Below, in pieces: positions 1 through 7,670 of a stretch of 64,000 nucleotides of DNA. Within the stretch, counting starts at the first letter, position 1. Every line of letters starts with the position of its first letter. The stretch spans positions 1 to 64,000 of the forward strand of contig DASURP010000062.1 of assembly GCA_036279975.1 (NCBI GenBank), in the 5' to 3' direction. The stretch is from 66-474 sp036279975. GTDB lineage: Bacteria > Pseudomonadota > Gammaproteobacteria > Xanthomonadales > Rhodanobacteraceae. The translations under genes were made by a program, and so were the position numbers. Under the pieces are notes generated by a model. The model worked only from the letters and a program-made list of their open reading frames with translations. It was not told the origin of the DNA and did not search any database.

Positions 1-52
1 ACTTTCTGCCGAAACAGAAAGTCACTCGCTCGCCGCCGAGGCGAGCGAAACC
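1..52. repeat. Two-hairpin repeat element, copy 1
   Basis: Two perfect hairpins in a row. The first has arms ACTTTCTG/CAGAAAGT around the loop CCGAAA (1-22). The second has arms CGCTCGCC/GGCGAGCG around GCCGA (27-47), followed by AAACC. The same architecture recurs at 30322-30373 with different stems, nearly identical loops and the same AAACC tail. It lies downstream of accD; no T-run follows it on the accD strand. The stretch 53-155 between it and the accD stop shows nothing recognisable. Confidence 0.75.
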
Positions 53-155
53 AAAATACGGGTGCCACACTCTTGCGATACTGGGTGTGAAACCAAGACA
101 AGAATCTCGACCATCGAGTGAGGGCCGCGTACCACGCAGGAAATTGCGCAAGGTG

Positions 156-1019
156 TCACGCCACCTTGTCGCGGTGCGTCAGGATCGCCAGCAGGTCGGC
201 GATGCGGTCGCGCAGTTCGCGGCGATCGCAGATCACGTCGATTGCGCCGTGCTCCAGCAGGAACTCCGAACGCTGGAAGCCCTCAGGCAGGGTTTCGCGC
301 ACGGTCTGTTCGATCACGCGCGGACCGGCGAAACCAATCAACGCCTTGGGTTCGGCGATGTGGATGTCGCCGAGCATCGCGAGGCTGGCGGATACGCCGC
401 CGGTGGTCGGGTGGGTCAGCACCACGATGTACGGCAAGCCCGCCTTGCGCAAGCGCGCGAGTGCGGCCGATGTCTTGGCCATCTGCAGCAGCGACTGCAA
501 GCCTTCCTGCATGCGCGCGCCACCGGTCGCAGTAAAGCAGATGAACGCGGCCTTGTCACGCAGCGCGGTTTCGGCCGCGCGGGTGATTTTTTCGCCCACT
601 ACCGAACCCATCGAGCCGCCCATGTAGGAAAACTCGAATGCGGAAGCCACCACCGGCAGGCCCCTGAGCGTGCCCTCGACCGACACCAACGCATCCTTTT
701 CCCCGGTGGACTTCTGCGCCGCGAGAATGCGGTCGCGGTAGCGCTTGGAATCCTTGAACTTCAGCGCATCGACAGGCGTCAGGCCCGCATCCAGCTCGCT
801 TCCGCCCTCGTCGAGGAATGCGGCAAGCCGCGCACGCGCGCCAATGGCGTGGTGGTGCCCGCACTTCGGGCATACCATCAGGTTGCGCTCCAGTTCCGGC
901 CGGTAGAGTCCGATGCCGCAACCCGAGCACTTTTCCCACACGCCTTCCGGCACCTTGCCCCTGGCAGGCGCGCCTTCGGTACGGATCTGGGGCGTGGTCA
1001 ATTTCTGCAACCAGGACAC
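156..1019 (-). CDS. accD: Acetyl-CoA carboxylase carboxyltransferase subunit beta
   Basis: This subunit of the cytoplasmic acetyl-CoA carboxylase complex transfers the carboxyl group from carboxybiotin to acetyl-CoA, giving malonyl-CoA for fatty acid synthesis. It partners with AccA, encoded elsewhere. The N-terminal zinc ribbon is visible as C31-x2-C34 and C50-x2-C53. It is followed by the crotonase-like core with the family blocks MGGSMGSVVG, SGGARMQE-like TGGARMQEG and PTTGGVSAS. The start is taken as GTG at 1019 because the protein then begins with SWLQKL, like the MSW start of other AccD proteins; an upstream TTG at 1037 is less likely. Length is 287 aa, normal for the family without the C-terminal tail seen in E. 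coli. In relatives accD follows trpA directly; here the operon at 1107-4785 lies between them. Confidence 0.97.
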   Translation of the reverse strand: MSWLQKLTTPQIRTEGAPARGKVPEGVWEKCSGCGIGLYRPELERNLMVCPKCGHHHAIGARARLAAFLDEGGSELDAGLTPVDALKFKDSKRYRDRILAAQKSTGEKDALVSVEGTLRGLPVVASAFEFSYMGGSMGSVVGEKITRAAETALRDKAAFICFTATGGARMQEGLQSLLQMAKTSAALARLRKAGLPYIVVLTHPTTGGVSASLAMLGDIHIAEPKALIGFAGPRVIEQTVRETLPEGFQRSEFLLEHGAIDVICDRRELRDRIADLLAILTHRDKVA

Positions 1020-1106
1020 GGGGAATTCCCGACGCAACTGCCAAGTGCCTAGGATACACCGCCACGCCGTGACCCTGCCGGCGGGAAAGCCCAGGACCTT
1101 TCAATG

Positions 1107-1676
1107 CTATGTCACGTCGATGCGGCCCCACATCAGCTTCCAGGCCAGCACGAGAATGATGGATGCGCCGATCGCCAGCATGATCCGGCCGAGCAGCTGC
1201 TGGTCGCCCAGCAGGTAATTGCTGCACAGGCGCTCCGGTGAAATCAGGTACAGCCAGCCCAGCCGCAGCGCCGTCGCAATCACTTCCGCCAGGAATACCC
1301 CTCGCACCACGAAGCCGGCCCGTGGCCAGCTCAACGCAACCGGTGCGCCGATCAGCAACGGCACGCTCAGGAACTTCGCCAGCGCAATGGCAGGTTCGTC
1401 GAGCGCCGCATCCATCGCGCGTGGCAGCATCCAGACCATGCCGGCCAGCGACGCCAGCACCAGCCCGCTGATCCCGCGCTGGTTCCAGTCGGCAACACGC
1501 TGCGCCAGCCATGCGGGCGTTCCCCAAGCCAGTAACCATCCCGCCAGCGCGAGCAGGGGGATCTGCACCAGCATCTGCAGGGTCATCATGGATTCGAACG
1601 CATGCCGCACCGGGGGTATGGCAAGGACCGCCCAGAGCGCCACGCCGGCAAGCCAGGGACGGACTGCCAGTTTCAT
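1107..1676 (-). CDS. Small multi-pass membrane protein of the sNOR-type operon (Orf1-like)
   Basis: A hydrophobic protein of 189 aa with about five predicted membrane spans (near residues 8-20, 32-50, 70-85, 100-118 and 165-183) and no recognised catalytic motif. Its ATG overlaps the senC stop as ATGA, so it is the translationally coupled last gene of the 4785-1107 operon. In the norSY-senC-orf1 clusters described for nitrifiers the last gene is also a small membrane protein of unknown role, and I infer that this is its counterpart. A role in assembly or stability of the heme-copper enzyme is plausible but not shown by the sequence. Confidence 0.7.
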   Translation of the reverse strand: MKLAVRPWLAGVALWAVLAIPPVRHAFESMMTLQMLVQIPLLALAGWLLAWGTPAWLAQRVADWNQRGISGLVLASLAGMVWMLPRAMDAALDEPAIALAKFLSVPLLIGAPVALSWPRAGFVVRGVFLAEVIATALRLGWLYLISPERLCSNYLLGDQQLLGRIMLAIGASIILVLAWKLMWGRIDVT

Positions 1677-2290
1677 GGCGCCAACCGCTGCATGACGTAA
1701 TGGACCGCGCCCGGTGCGTCGTCCCAGTCCATGATCGCGACCAACCGACCCTGGGGATCGACCACGGCGATCGCGGCGTTGTGCACGAACCCGCCCAGGC
1801 CGTCCGGCACGGCAACGACGCCGAACACGCCCATCAACTCGGTCAGGTCGGCAGCATCGACCGGGCGCGCTGCAATCCAGCCCTCGCCGCGGGCGCCGTG
1901 CAGGCGCTGGTAGCGCGCCAGCGAGGCGGGGTCATCGCGCGCGGGATCGAAGCTGACGCTGAGCAAAGTAACCTTGCCGGCGGCGATCGGTCCGGCCAGC
2001 TCGTCCTGCAGGCGTGCGAATTCGCCGCCCTGCACAGAGCAGTACGTCGTGCAACGCGTGTAAATGAACTCGACCAGCAGCCAGCGCCCGCGCAAGGCAC
2101 CGAAATCGGTGCGCGCACCACTGGCGGTCTGCAACGGCAACGGCGGAACGGCACGCGGGTGTTCGCGGACGTGGATGCGTCGGGCGGTCTCGGTGGTATA
2201 GGCACGAAACCCGTCGGTGGCTTCGGCCAGTACGCCGACACCCGCCGCAACCAGGACGAGGCTAACCAGTAGCGTCCGGAGTACCGACAC
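1673..2290 (-). CDS. senC: SCO1/SenC/PrrC copper chaperone
   Basis: SCO proteins are membrane-anchored, thioredoxin-fold copper chaperones that help load the CuA centre of heme-copper enzymes. An N-terminal anchor spans about residues 5-22. The copper-binding CxxxC is C80-TTY-C84, and the distal third ligand is H170 in GGFVH. At 205 aa the length is typical. The start is GTG at 2290, which has GGGAG upstream and lies within the last 29 bases of the subunit I gene; the stop overlaps the next gene as ATGA. Being in an operon with a CuA-bearing subunit II explains its job: copper delivery to that subunit. Confidence 0.9.
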   Translation of the reverse strand: MSVLRTLLVSLVLVAAGVGVLAEATDGFRAYTTETARRIHVREHPRAVPPLPLQTASGARTDFGALRGRWLLVEFIYTRCTTYCSVQGGEFARLQDELAGPIAAGKVTLLSVSFDPARDDPASLARYQRLHGARGEGWIAARPVDAADLTELMGVFGVVAVPDGLGGFVHNAAIAVVDPQGRLVAIMDWDDAPGAVHYVMQRLAP

Positions 2291-3791
2291 CCGAGCTCCC
2301 GGGTACCTGCGCTCCGGCAGCCGCAGGAGGTGGCGCCTTCAGCAATCCGACCGTGATACGGACCGCGAAGTACAGCATCGCCAATACCACCAGGATCGCG
2401 CCAATCGACCCGACCTTGTCGGTGAACGTCCAGACTTGCAAGTGCTCGGCCATGCGCCGCGGCACGCTCAGGTGCCCCGCATCGAGGAACGCCAGCAAGA
2501 AGACCAGTGCCCCACCCACGTAGATCGGAAAGCCGACCCGATCGGCCCCCGAGTTGGGTGGCGTGCGCGTCCGCTCGCCGATGAGGTGATACATGAACGC
2601 GAGCACCATCGCGAGCACGCCCAGCAGCAGGTAGAAATGGAAATGCCCGGGTACCCATTGGGTGTTGTGCATCACGCGATTGACGCGGATGGTGCTGTCC
2701 AGCACGGCGCCGAACCCGCCCGCGATCCAGCCGAACAACGACAGCAGCAGCAGCCGCGGCGGCATGCTCCAGCGCATATTCGCCCGATACAGGTTGGTGA
2801 ACGCACCCCAGGCGGTCACCACCACCACCGGGAAGCCGGATGTCCACGATACGATCTGGCCCATGGTCAGGAACCAGTGTGGCTCGGCGTAATCCATCAG
2901 CAGGTGGTGCGGGAACACGATGATCACGAACACCGTGGTCGCGGCCCAGCCCCACAGGAACACGCGCGAAAGCGGATAGGGCTTGCCGGTATAACGCGCC
3001 AGCAACTCGTAGATCGCGATCACGCCCATGTAGATCGCGGCGTTGATGTACATGTGCCCGAACCAGTAGATCAGCGTCTTGGTGAACAATGCATCCAGCA
3101 CGACCTGCGGGTAGAAGATGTTGATCAGGCTCATCACCAGCACCACCGCGCCCGCGATGATGCCCAGCGAGTTGGCGATGATCATGCTGGTACTCGCGAC
3201 CACGGTCTTGGAATGGCTGGGGTCGACCTTGCCGCCGAACAGCCACTGCCAGCCCATCGCGCGGCCAAGGTTGCCGTACACCTTGATGATCCCGGCCGCG
3301 GCGTCGAGGTAGAAGATCAGCATGCCGACGCCGATCAACAGATAGCCAAGCATGAACAAGGCCGCGGCGTGCGGGCTCCACATGCCCACCCCGTGGGTGG
3401 GCAGGGGATACAGGAACGTCCACAGCCCCGCGTAGCCGCCGCCGAAGATCGCGATGATGATGCAAACGGCACCGAGCATGAACAGTACGTAATTCGTGAC
3501 GAACGCCCACAGGTGCAACTTGACGTACTTGCGCAGGAAGAACCACATCACCGCGGTGCTGGCCAGCACCATGGTGCCGACCATGCCCGCGCCGTGCATC
3601 GACAGGAGCTTGTAGAACATCGCCGGCGGCACGCCTAGCCAGGTGGCCTGCGACGTACGCATGGTCAGTCCGATCAGCATCATCGCCACGAACAGCACCA
3701 GTGCCGAAACGAGGTACAGGTTGAGGGCGGCACGTGCGCCGCCGGCAAGCCGTTCGTCCTCGGGATACATGGTGAGTGATGCCATGGTCAT
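2262..3791 (-). CDS. norS: Heme-copper enzyme subunit I, probable sNOR nitric oxide reductase (NorS-like)
   Basis: Integral membrane catalytic subunit, 509 aa, about twelve to fourteen spans. All six histidines of the superfamily are visible: H66 and H385 for the low-spin heme, H383 for the high-spin heme, and H246, H295, H296 for CuB. In oxidases of types A and B the first CuB histidine is followed four residues later by the Tyr that cross-links to it (HPEVY or HPIVY). Here the segment is GHMYIN and position 250 is Asn. Loss of that Tyr is a mark of nitric oxide reductases in this superfamily, and the gene set (subunit II with CuA, senC, small membrane protein) matches the described norSY-senC-orf1 cluster. 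The ATG at 3791 was chosen for GAGGAGGG just upstream. Alternative reading: an unusual oxygen-reducing oxidase. Confidence 0.8.
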   Translation of the reverse strand: MTMASLTMYPEDERLAGGARAALNLYLVSALVLFVAMMLIGLTMRTSQATWLGVPPAMFYKLLSMHGAGMVGTMVLASTAVMWFFLRKYVKLHLWAFVTNYVLFMLGAVCIIIAIFGGGYAGLWTFLYPLPTHGVGMWSPHAAALFMLGYLLIGVGMLIFYLDAAAGIIKVYGNLGRAMGWQWLFGGKVDPSHSKTVVASTSMIIANSLGIIAGAVVLVMSLINIFYPQVVLDALFTKTLIYWFGHMYINAAIYMGVIAIYELLARYTGKPYPLSRVFLWGWAATTVFVIIVFPHHLLMDYAEPHWFLTMGQIVSWTSGFPVVVVTAWGAFTNLYRANMRWSMPPRLLLLSLFGWIAGGFGAVLDSTIRVNRVMHNTQWVPGHFHFYLLLGVLAMVLAFMYHLIGERTRTPPNSGADRVGFPIYVGGALVFLLAFLDAGHLSVPRRMAEHLQVWTFTDKVGSIGAILVVLAMLYFAVRITVGLLKAPPPAAAGAQVPGSSGVGTPDATG

Positions 3792-3885
3792 ACCCTCCTC
3801 GTTCGGTGTGCCGTCGCGTCGATGTCGAACCGGTCGACGCGACCCTGGCGGCTGCACTGGTCCCGACCGGCAGCCGCCGGCAACA

Positions 3886-4785
3886 TCATGGGTTGCGCAG
3901 CTTTGCCACGTCCTCGACGGTCACCGTCGGTGCATGGTTGCCCCAACTCGTCCGCTCATGGTTGATCACGGCGGCAGCCTCTTCATCGGTAAGCTGGCTG
4001 GCCCAACCCGGCATCTGCGCGGGATAGGTCTTGCCATTGATCACCCTTCCGTGGGTACCGTGCAGTACGATCGTGATGTGGTCGGTGGCGTCGGCCGCCA
4101 CCACCACCGGATCGCCGGCCAGCGGCGGGAAGACATTCGCCATCCCCTCGCCCTTGGCCTGGTGGCACACCGCACAATGGTCGCTGTACACCTTCGCGCC
4201 CAGTTCTGCACCGGTCGGCCCGGCAGCCGTCGCGACGGAAACAGCTTCGCCGGCCGCAACGACCTTGAGGTCATGGGCCATCGCGGCGTGCGCCAGGCCG
4301 CAATACTCGAGGCATTGCACCGTGTACGTGCCAGGCTTGTCGAAGGAATACAGGACCTTGTTGGTATAACCCGGCATCGCCTGGGTTTGCGTCACGATGC
4401 GGCCATCGGGCGCGTACAGGGCAAAATCGTGGTTGACGTCATCGCTGGTGACGCGGAACTCCACGACGCTGCCCGCCTGTACGGTGTCGGGCTTGATGTC
4501 CCACGACCACTGGCGCCCGACCACGTCGACGACCTGCTGCGAGTCGAGCGTGCCGGATTGCGGCGGAATGGGAAAGTTTCGCAAGGTGGCCCAGCTGCCG
4601 ACCACGAAGGCGATGAACAACACCACGAACGCCCACGCCTGCAACACGTGCGAGGTGTGCGCAGCCTTGCGCGTTTGCTCGCCGTCGGCCTGCTTGCCCG
4701 CCTGCACGATGATGAAAATGAACCCCAGCGCGATGATCGCCGCCCCGACCAACCAGATCGTCCAAACGACATTCTGCAGGACCAT
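3886..4785 (-). CDS. norY: Heme-copper enzyme subunit II with CuA and cytochrome c domain (NorY-like)
   Basis: Electron-entry subunit, 299 aa. Two N-terminal membrane spans (about 7-28 and 47-66) are followed by a periplasmic cupredoxin domain with a complete CuA site: H119, C158, E160, C162, H166 and M169 (CLEYCGLAHAAM). A C-terminal mono-heme cytochrome c domain carries C204-AV-C207-H208 and a probable axial Met at 258. The layout resembles caa3-type subunit II and would pass electrons from heme c to CuA and then to subunit I. It is the first gene of the operon, with AGGAGG upstream of the ATG and a plausible promoter at 4818-4846. The 94 bases between it and norS hold only the norS ribosome binding site. 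Confidence 0.87.
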   Translation of the reverse strand: MVLQNVVWTIWLVGAAIIALGFIFIIVQAGKQADGEQTRKAAHTSHVLQAWAFVVLFIAFVVGSWATLRNFPIPPQSGTLDSQQVVDVVGRQWSWDIKPDTVQAGSVVEFRVTSDDVNHDFALYAPDGRIVTQTQAMPGYTNKVLYSFDKPGTYTVQCLEYCGLAHAAMAHDLKVVAAGEAVSVATAAGPTGAELGAKVYSDHCAVCHQAKGEGMANVFPPLAGDPVVVAADATDHITIVLHGTHGRVINGKTYPAQMPGWASQLTDEEAAAVINHERTSWGNHAPTVTVEDVAKLRNP

Positions 4786-4817
4786 GGCCCCTCCTGCCCC
4801 GTCGCGAGAGTTGGCTA

Positions 4818-4846
4818 TCTCTAACGGAAGCCTGCGCGCCTGTCAA
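4818..4846 (-). promoter_or_regulatory. Candidate sigma-70 promoter of the norY-norS-senC operon
   Basis: On the minus strand a perfect -35 TTGACA (4846-4841) is followed after 17 bases by TAGAGA (4823-4818), a moderate -10. Transcription would start near 4811, about 26 bases before the norY ATG. No FNR/DNR-like TTGAT-N4-ATCAA box was seen in the 146-bp gap upstream of norY. Confidence 0.45.
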
Positions 4847-4931
4847 CTGTCGCGGCTTCCGGGCCGTGAATCCCGTGATGGATCGCCAGATGGCCGGTTC
4901 GTACGCGCCCGGAGGGTACGCCGCGCTCACG

Positions 4932-5774
4932 TCACCGGGTTGCAGAATCGAGCGCGGCGCGGATCGGCGCCAGGAATGCACGCGCGCGTGCGCAGGCGTC
5001 TGCGGGCGTCGCGGCTTCGGCAAGTGCCGCGACCAGCGCCGAACCGATTACCACCGCGTCGGCGAAAGCCGCGACGGCGCTCGCGCTTTTTGCATCCTTG
5101 ATGCCGAAGCCGACCGCGACCGGCACCTGCGCGCGCTTGCGAATGGTGCCAACCCGTTGCGCAACATCGGGGATCGAAAGTCTCGCCGCGCCGGTGATGC
5201 CGGCGAACGAAACGTAGTAGAGATAACCTTCCGCCGCTTCGACGGCGCGCACAAGGCGCGCCTCCGAGGTGGTCGGCGCGGCCAGCAGGATGCGTGCGAG
5301 GCCGGCTTCGCGCAACGCTTGCAGGGTTGCGTCTTCCTCGACCGGGCAATCCACGACCAGTACGCCATCCACGCCCGCATCCCGTGCCTCGCGCGCGAAG
5401 CGTTCGATGCCGTGGATGGCGATGGGGTTGAGATAGCCCATCAACACCACCGGCGTATCAGCATCGCGCCCGCGGAATTCGTGCACCCAGCCGAGGATGT
5501 CGACGATGCCGACGTGCCGGCGCAGCGCGCGCTCGTCGGCGTGCTGGATCACCGGGCCATCGGCCATCGGATCGGAGAACGGTACCCCGAGTTCGACCAG
5601 GTCGGCACCGGCCTCGACCAACGCGTGCATCAGGGCCGGCGTCGCGTCGGGGGCCGGGTCGCCCGCCGTGATGAACGGGATCAGCGCGGAACGATGGCTT
5701 GCACGCAGCTCGGCGAATCGCCCGTCGATGCGATTGCCGAGTCCCGAGTCCCGAGTCCCGAGTCCCGCATTCAT
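4932..5774 (-). CDS. trpA: Tryptophan synthase alpha subunit, with repeat-encoded N-terminal extension
   Basis: Cleaves indole-3-glycerol phosphate to indole and glyceraldehyde 3-phosphate within the alpha2-beta2 tryptophan synthase. The catalytic pair is E61 (LVELGVPFSDP) and D72 (MADGP); both sit exactly 12 residues later than E49 and D60 of the Salmonella enzyme. The extra residues are encoded by four copies of a 7-bp repeat immediately after the start (residues 4-13, GLGTRDSGLG). The ATG at 5774 overlaps the trpB stop (ATGA) and no other start codon lies between it and the conserved RIDGRF segment, so the repeat appears to be translated. A change of one or two repeat copies would shift the frame. 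Confidence 0.95.
   Translation of the reverse strand: MNAGLGTRDSGLGNRIDGRFAELRASHRSALIPFITAGDPAPDATPALMHALVEAGADLVELGVPFSDPMADGPVIQHADERALRRHVGIVDILGWVHEFRGRDADTPVVLMGYLNPIAIHGIERFAREARDAGVDGVLVVDCPVEEDATLQALREAGLARILLAAPTTSEARLVRAVEAAEGYLYYVSFAGITGAARLSIPDVAQRVGTIRKRAQVPVAVGFGIKDAKSASAVAAFADAVVIGSALVAALAEAATPADACARARAFLAPIRAALDSATR
5739..5766. repeat. Heptanucleotide tandem repeat (GAGTCCC)x4 in the trpA 5' coding end
   Basis: Four perfect copies of GAGTCCC on the plus strand (GGGACTC in the sense of trpA) fill codons 3-13 of trpA. The same unit occurs six times at 11948-11989 upstream of asd, where the orientation relative to the gene is reversed. Confidence 0.95.
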
Positions 5775-7000
5775 AGCTCGATGTGCTCCCGCCTGGCGAT
5801 GGTATGCACATCCTTGTCACCACGGCCGGAAAGATTGCACAGGATCAGCTTGTCCTTCGGCAATTCGCGGGCCAGCTTGATGGCTTGCGCGACGGCGTGG
5901 CTGGATTCCAGTGCCGGCAGGATGCCCTCGGTTTCGCACAGCAAATGGAACGCGGCCAATGCTTCTTCGTCGGTGATGCCGACGTACCCGGCGCGGCCGC
6001 TGTCTTTCAGGAATGCATGCTCCGGGCCGACGCCCGGATAGTCGAGTCCGGCCGACACCGAATGCGTTTCGGTGATCTGGCCGTCCTCGTCGCAGAGGAC
6101 ATAGGTGCGGTTGCCGTGCAGCACGCCGGGGCGTCCTGCCGCCAGCGACGCCGCATGATGGCCGCTCGCGATACCCTCGCCCGCCGCCTCGGCGCCGACG
6201 ATGCGCACCTCGCGGTCGTTGAGGAATGCGTGGAACAGACCGATCGCGTTGGAGCCGCCGCCGACGCAGGCGGTCAGCACATCCGGCAGGCGCCCGTACT
6301 GCTCGAGCATCTGCGCGCGCGCCTCGCGCCCCACCACCGCGTTGAAGTCGCGCACCATCATCGGGTATGGATGCGGGCCCGCGACCGTGCCGATGATGTA
6401 GAAGGTATCGGCGACGTTGGTCACCCAGTCGCGCAGCGCTTCGTTCAAGGCATCCTTCAGCGTCTGCGATCCCGAAGTCACCGGCACCACCTCGGCGCCC
6501 AGCAATTTCATCCGGTACACGTTGATCTTCTGGCGCTCGATGTCGACCGCGCCCATGTACACCACGCACTGCATCCCGAAACGGGCGCACACGGTGGCGG
6601 TGGCGACGCCATGCTGGCCCGCGCCGGTCTCGGCGATGATGCGGCGCTTGCCCATCGCGCGCGCCACCAGCGCCTGGCCGATGGTGTTGTTGATCTTGTG
6701 CGCGCCGGTGTGGTTCAGGTCTTCGCGCTTCAGCAGGATCTGCGCGCCACCGGTCTTTTCCGACAGGCGCCTGGCGTGGTAGATCGGCGATGGGCGACCG
6801 ACGTAGTGCTGCAGGTCGTCGGCAAATTCGCGCTGGAAAGCCAGGTCGTCGCGCAGGCGCGTGTAGGCGGCCGTCAGTTCCTGCAAGGGCGCCATCAGGG
6901 TCTCGGCGACAAAGGTGCCACCGTAGGGACCGAAGCGGCCGTGCGCATCCGGAAGAGCATGATAGTCCGCAGGTGCAGGAATGCGCGGTGCGTCGCTCAT
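5771..7000 (-). CDS. trpB: Tryptophan synthase beta subunit
   Basis: PLP enzyme that condenses indole with serine to tryptophan, cytoplasmic, partner of TrpA. The PLP lysine is K102 in the block HTGAHKINN. The GGGSNAIG phosphate-binding loop and the GLDYPGVGPEH segment are present. Length is 409 aa. The start is ATG at 7000, which overlaps the trpF stop as ATGA; reading further upstream would run into trpF and gives no homologous sequence. Genes trpF, trpB and trpA form one translationally coupled run behind truA, which fits a constitutive housekeeping operon rather than an attenuated trp operon; no leader peptide was seen. Confidence 0.98.
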   Translation of the reverse strand: MSDAPRIPAPADYHALPDAHGRFGPYGGTFVAETLMAPLQELTAAYTRLRDDLAFQREFADDLQHYVGRPSPIYHARRLSEKTGGAQILLKREDLNHTGAHKINNTIGQALVARAMGKRRIIAETGAGQHGVATATVCARFGMQCVVYMGAVDIERQKINVYRMKLLGAEVVPVTSGSQTLKDALNEALRDWVTNVADTFYIIGTVAGPHPYPMMVRDFNAVVGREARAQMLEQYGRLPDVLTACVGGGSNAIGLFHAFLNDREVRIVGAEAAGEGIASGHHAASLAAGRPGVLHGNRTYVLCDEDGQITETHSVSAGLDYPGVGPEHAFLKDSGRAGYVGITDEEALAAFHLLCETEGILPALESSHAVAQAIKLARELPKDKLILCNLSGRGDKDVHTIARREHIEL

Positions 7001-7638
7001 CGTGGGTCCGCTTCGACTTGCGCGGCCGCGGCCGCGGTGAAGAAGGCACGCATTTTCGCAGCATCCTTGATCCCGGGTGAACACTCGACGCCGCTGGCGA
7101 GATCGACCGCCCACGGGTGGACCGTGCGGATCGCCTCGCCCACGTTGCCGGCATCCAGGCCTCCCGCAAGGATGACCGGGCGATCGAGGTCACGCGGCAC
7201 GCGCGACCAGTCGAATGTCCTGCCGCGTCCGCCTTGCTGGCCCGGTGGATGGCCGTCCAGCACGAAACCGGCGGCACGGACGTGTTCGGCGGCGATGGTG
7301 CGCACGTCGGCATCCCCCGCCATTCCGATCGCCTTCACGTAGCGCACGCCGAACGACTCGCAGAACGCCGCATCTTCCACGCCGTGGAACTGCACGCAGT
7401 CGGGCGCGACGCGGTCGATGACTGCGCGCACGCGTTCGGCGGAAAGATCGTGCGACAGCACCACTGCGTCCACGAACGCCGGCAGCACGGCGCGGATTAC
7501 ACGCGCCTGTTCGATCGAAACACAACGAGGGCTGGTGGGCGTCATCACCAGGCCGATGGCGTCGGCGCCCAGCTCGCAGGCGAGCAGCGCGTCCTCGACG
7601 CGGGTGACGCCACAGATCTTTACACGTGTGCGTTGCAT
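6997..7638 (-). CDS. trpF: Phosphoribosylanthranilate isomerase
   Basis: Amadori rearrangement of N-(5-phosphoribosyl)anthranilate to CdRP in tryptophan synthesis. A single TIM barrel of 213 aa. The general base Cys is C9 in RVKICGVTR, and the acid Asp is in FVLDGHPPG. The phosphate-binding segments LAGGLDAGNV and DLASGVE are present. The gene stops inside the trpB start (ATGA) and begins 27 bases after truA; that gap contains most of a REP element (7646-7670). Confidence 0.97.
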   Translation of the reverse strand: MQRTRVKICGVTRVEDALLACELGADAIGLVMTPTSPRCVSIEQARVIRAVLPAFVDAVVLSHDLSAERVRAVIDRVAPDCVQFHGVEDAAFCESFGVRYVKAIGMAGDADVRTIAAEHVRAAGFVLDGHPPGQQGGRGRTFDWSRVPRDLDRPVILAGGLDAGNVGEAIRTVHPWAVDLASGVECSPGIKDAAKMRAFFTAAAAAQVEADPR

Positions 7639-7645
7639 GCGGTGC

Positions 7646-7670
7646 GGTCGCGCGCGGGTGCGCTCCTACA
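7646..7670. repeat. REP-like palindrome with GTAG head
   Basis: On the minus strand it reads TGTAGGAGC followed by a GC-rich imperfect palindrome (GCGCACCCGCGCGCGAC). The TAG of its GTAG head is the truA stop codon (7668-7666). Related elements lie at 33261-33286 and 38083-38106. Confidence 0.7.

Noticed and set aside
2262..4785. Ordinary caa3-type cytochrome c oxidase
   Set aside because: Subunit II would fit, but there is no subunit III or ctaG, and subunit I lacks the HPEVY-type motif with the cross-linked Tyr; the sNOR reading fits gene set and residues better.
4786..4931. FNR/DNR or NsrR box upstream of the nor-like operon
   Set aside because: No TTGAT-N4-ATCAA or similar palindrome could be found; only a sigma-70-like promoter was seen.
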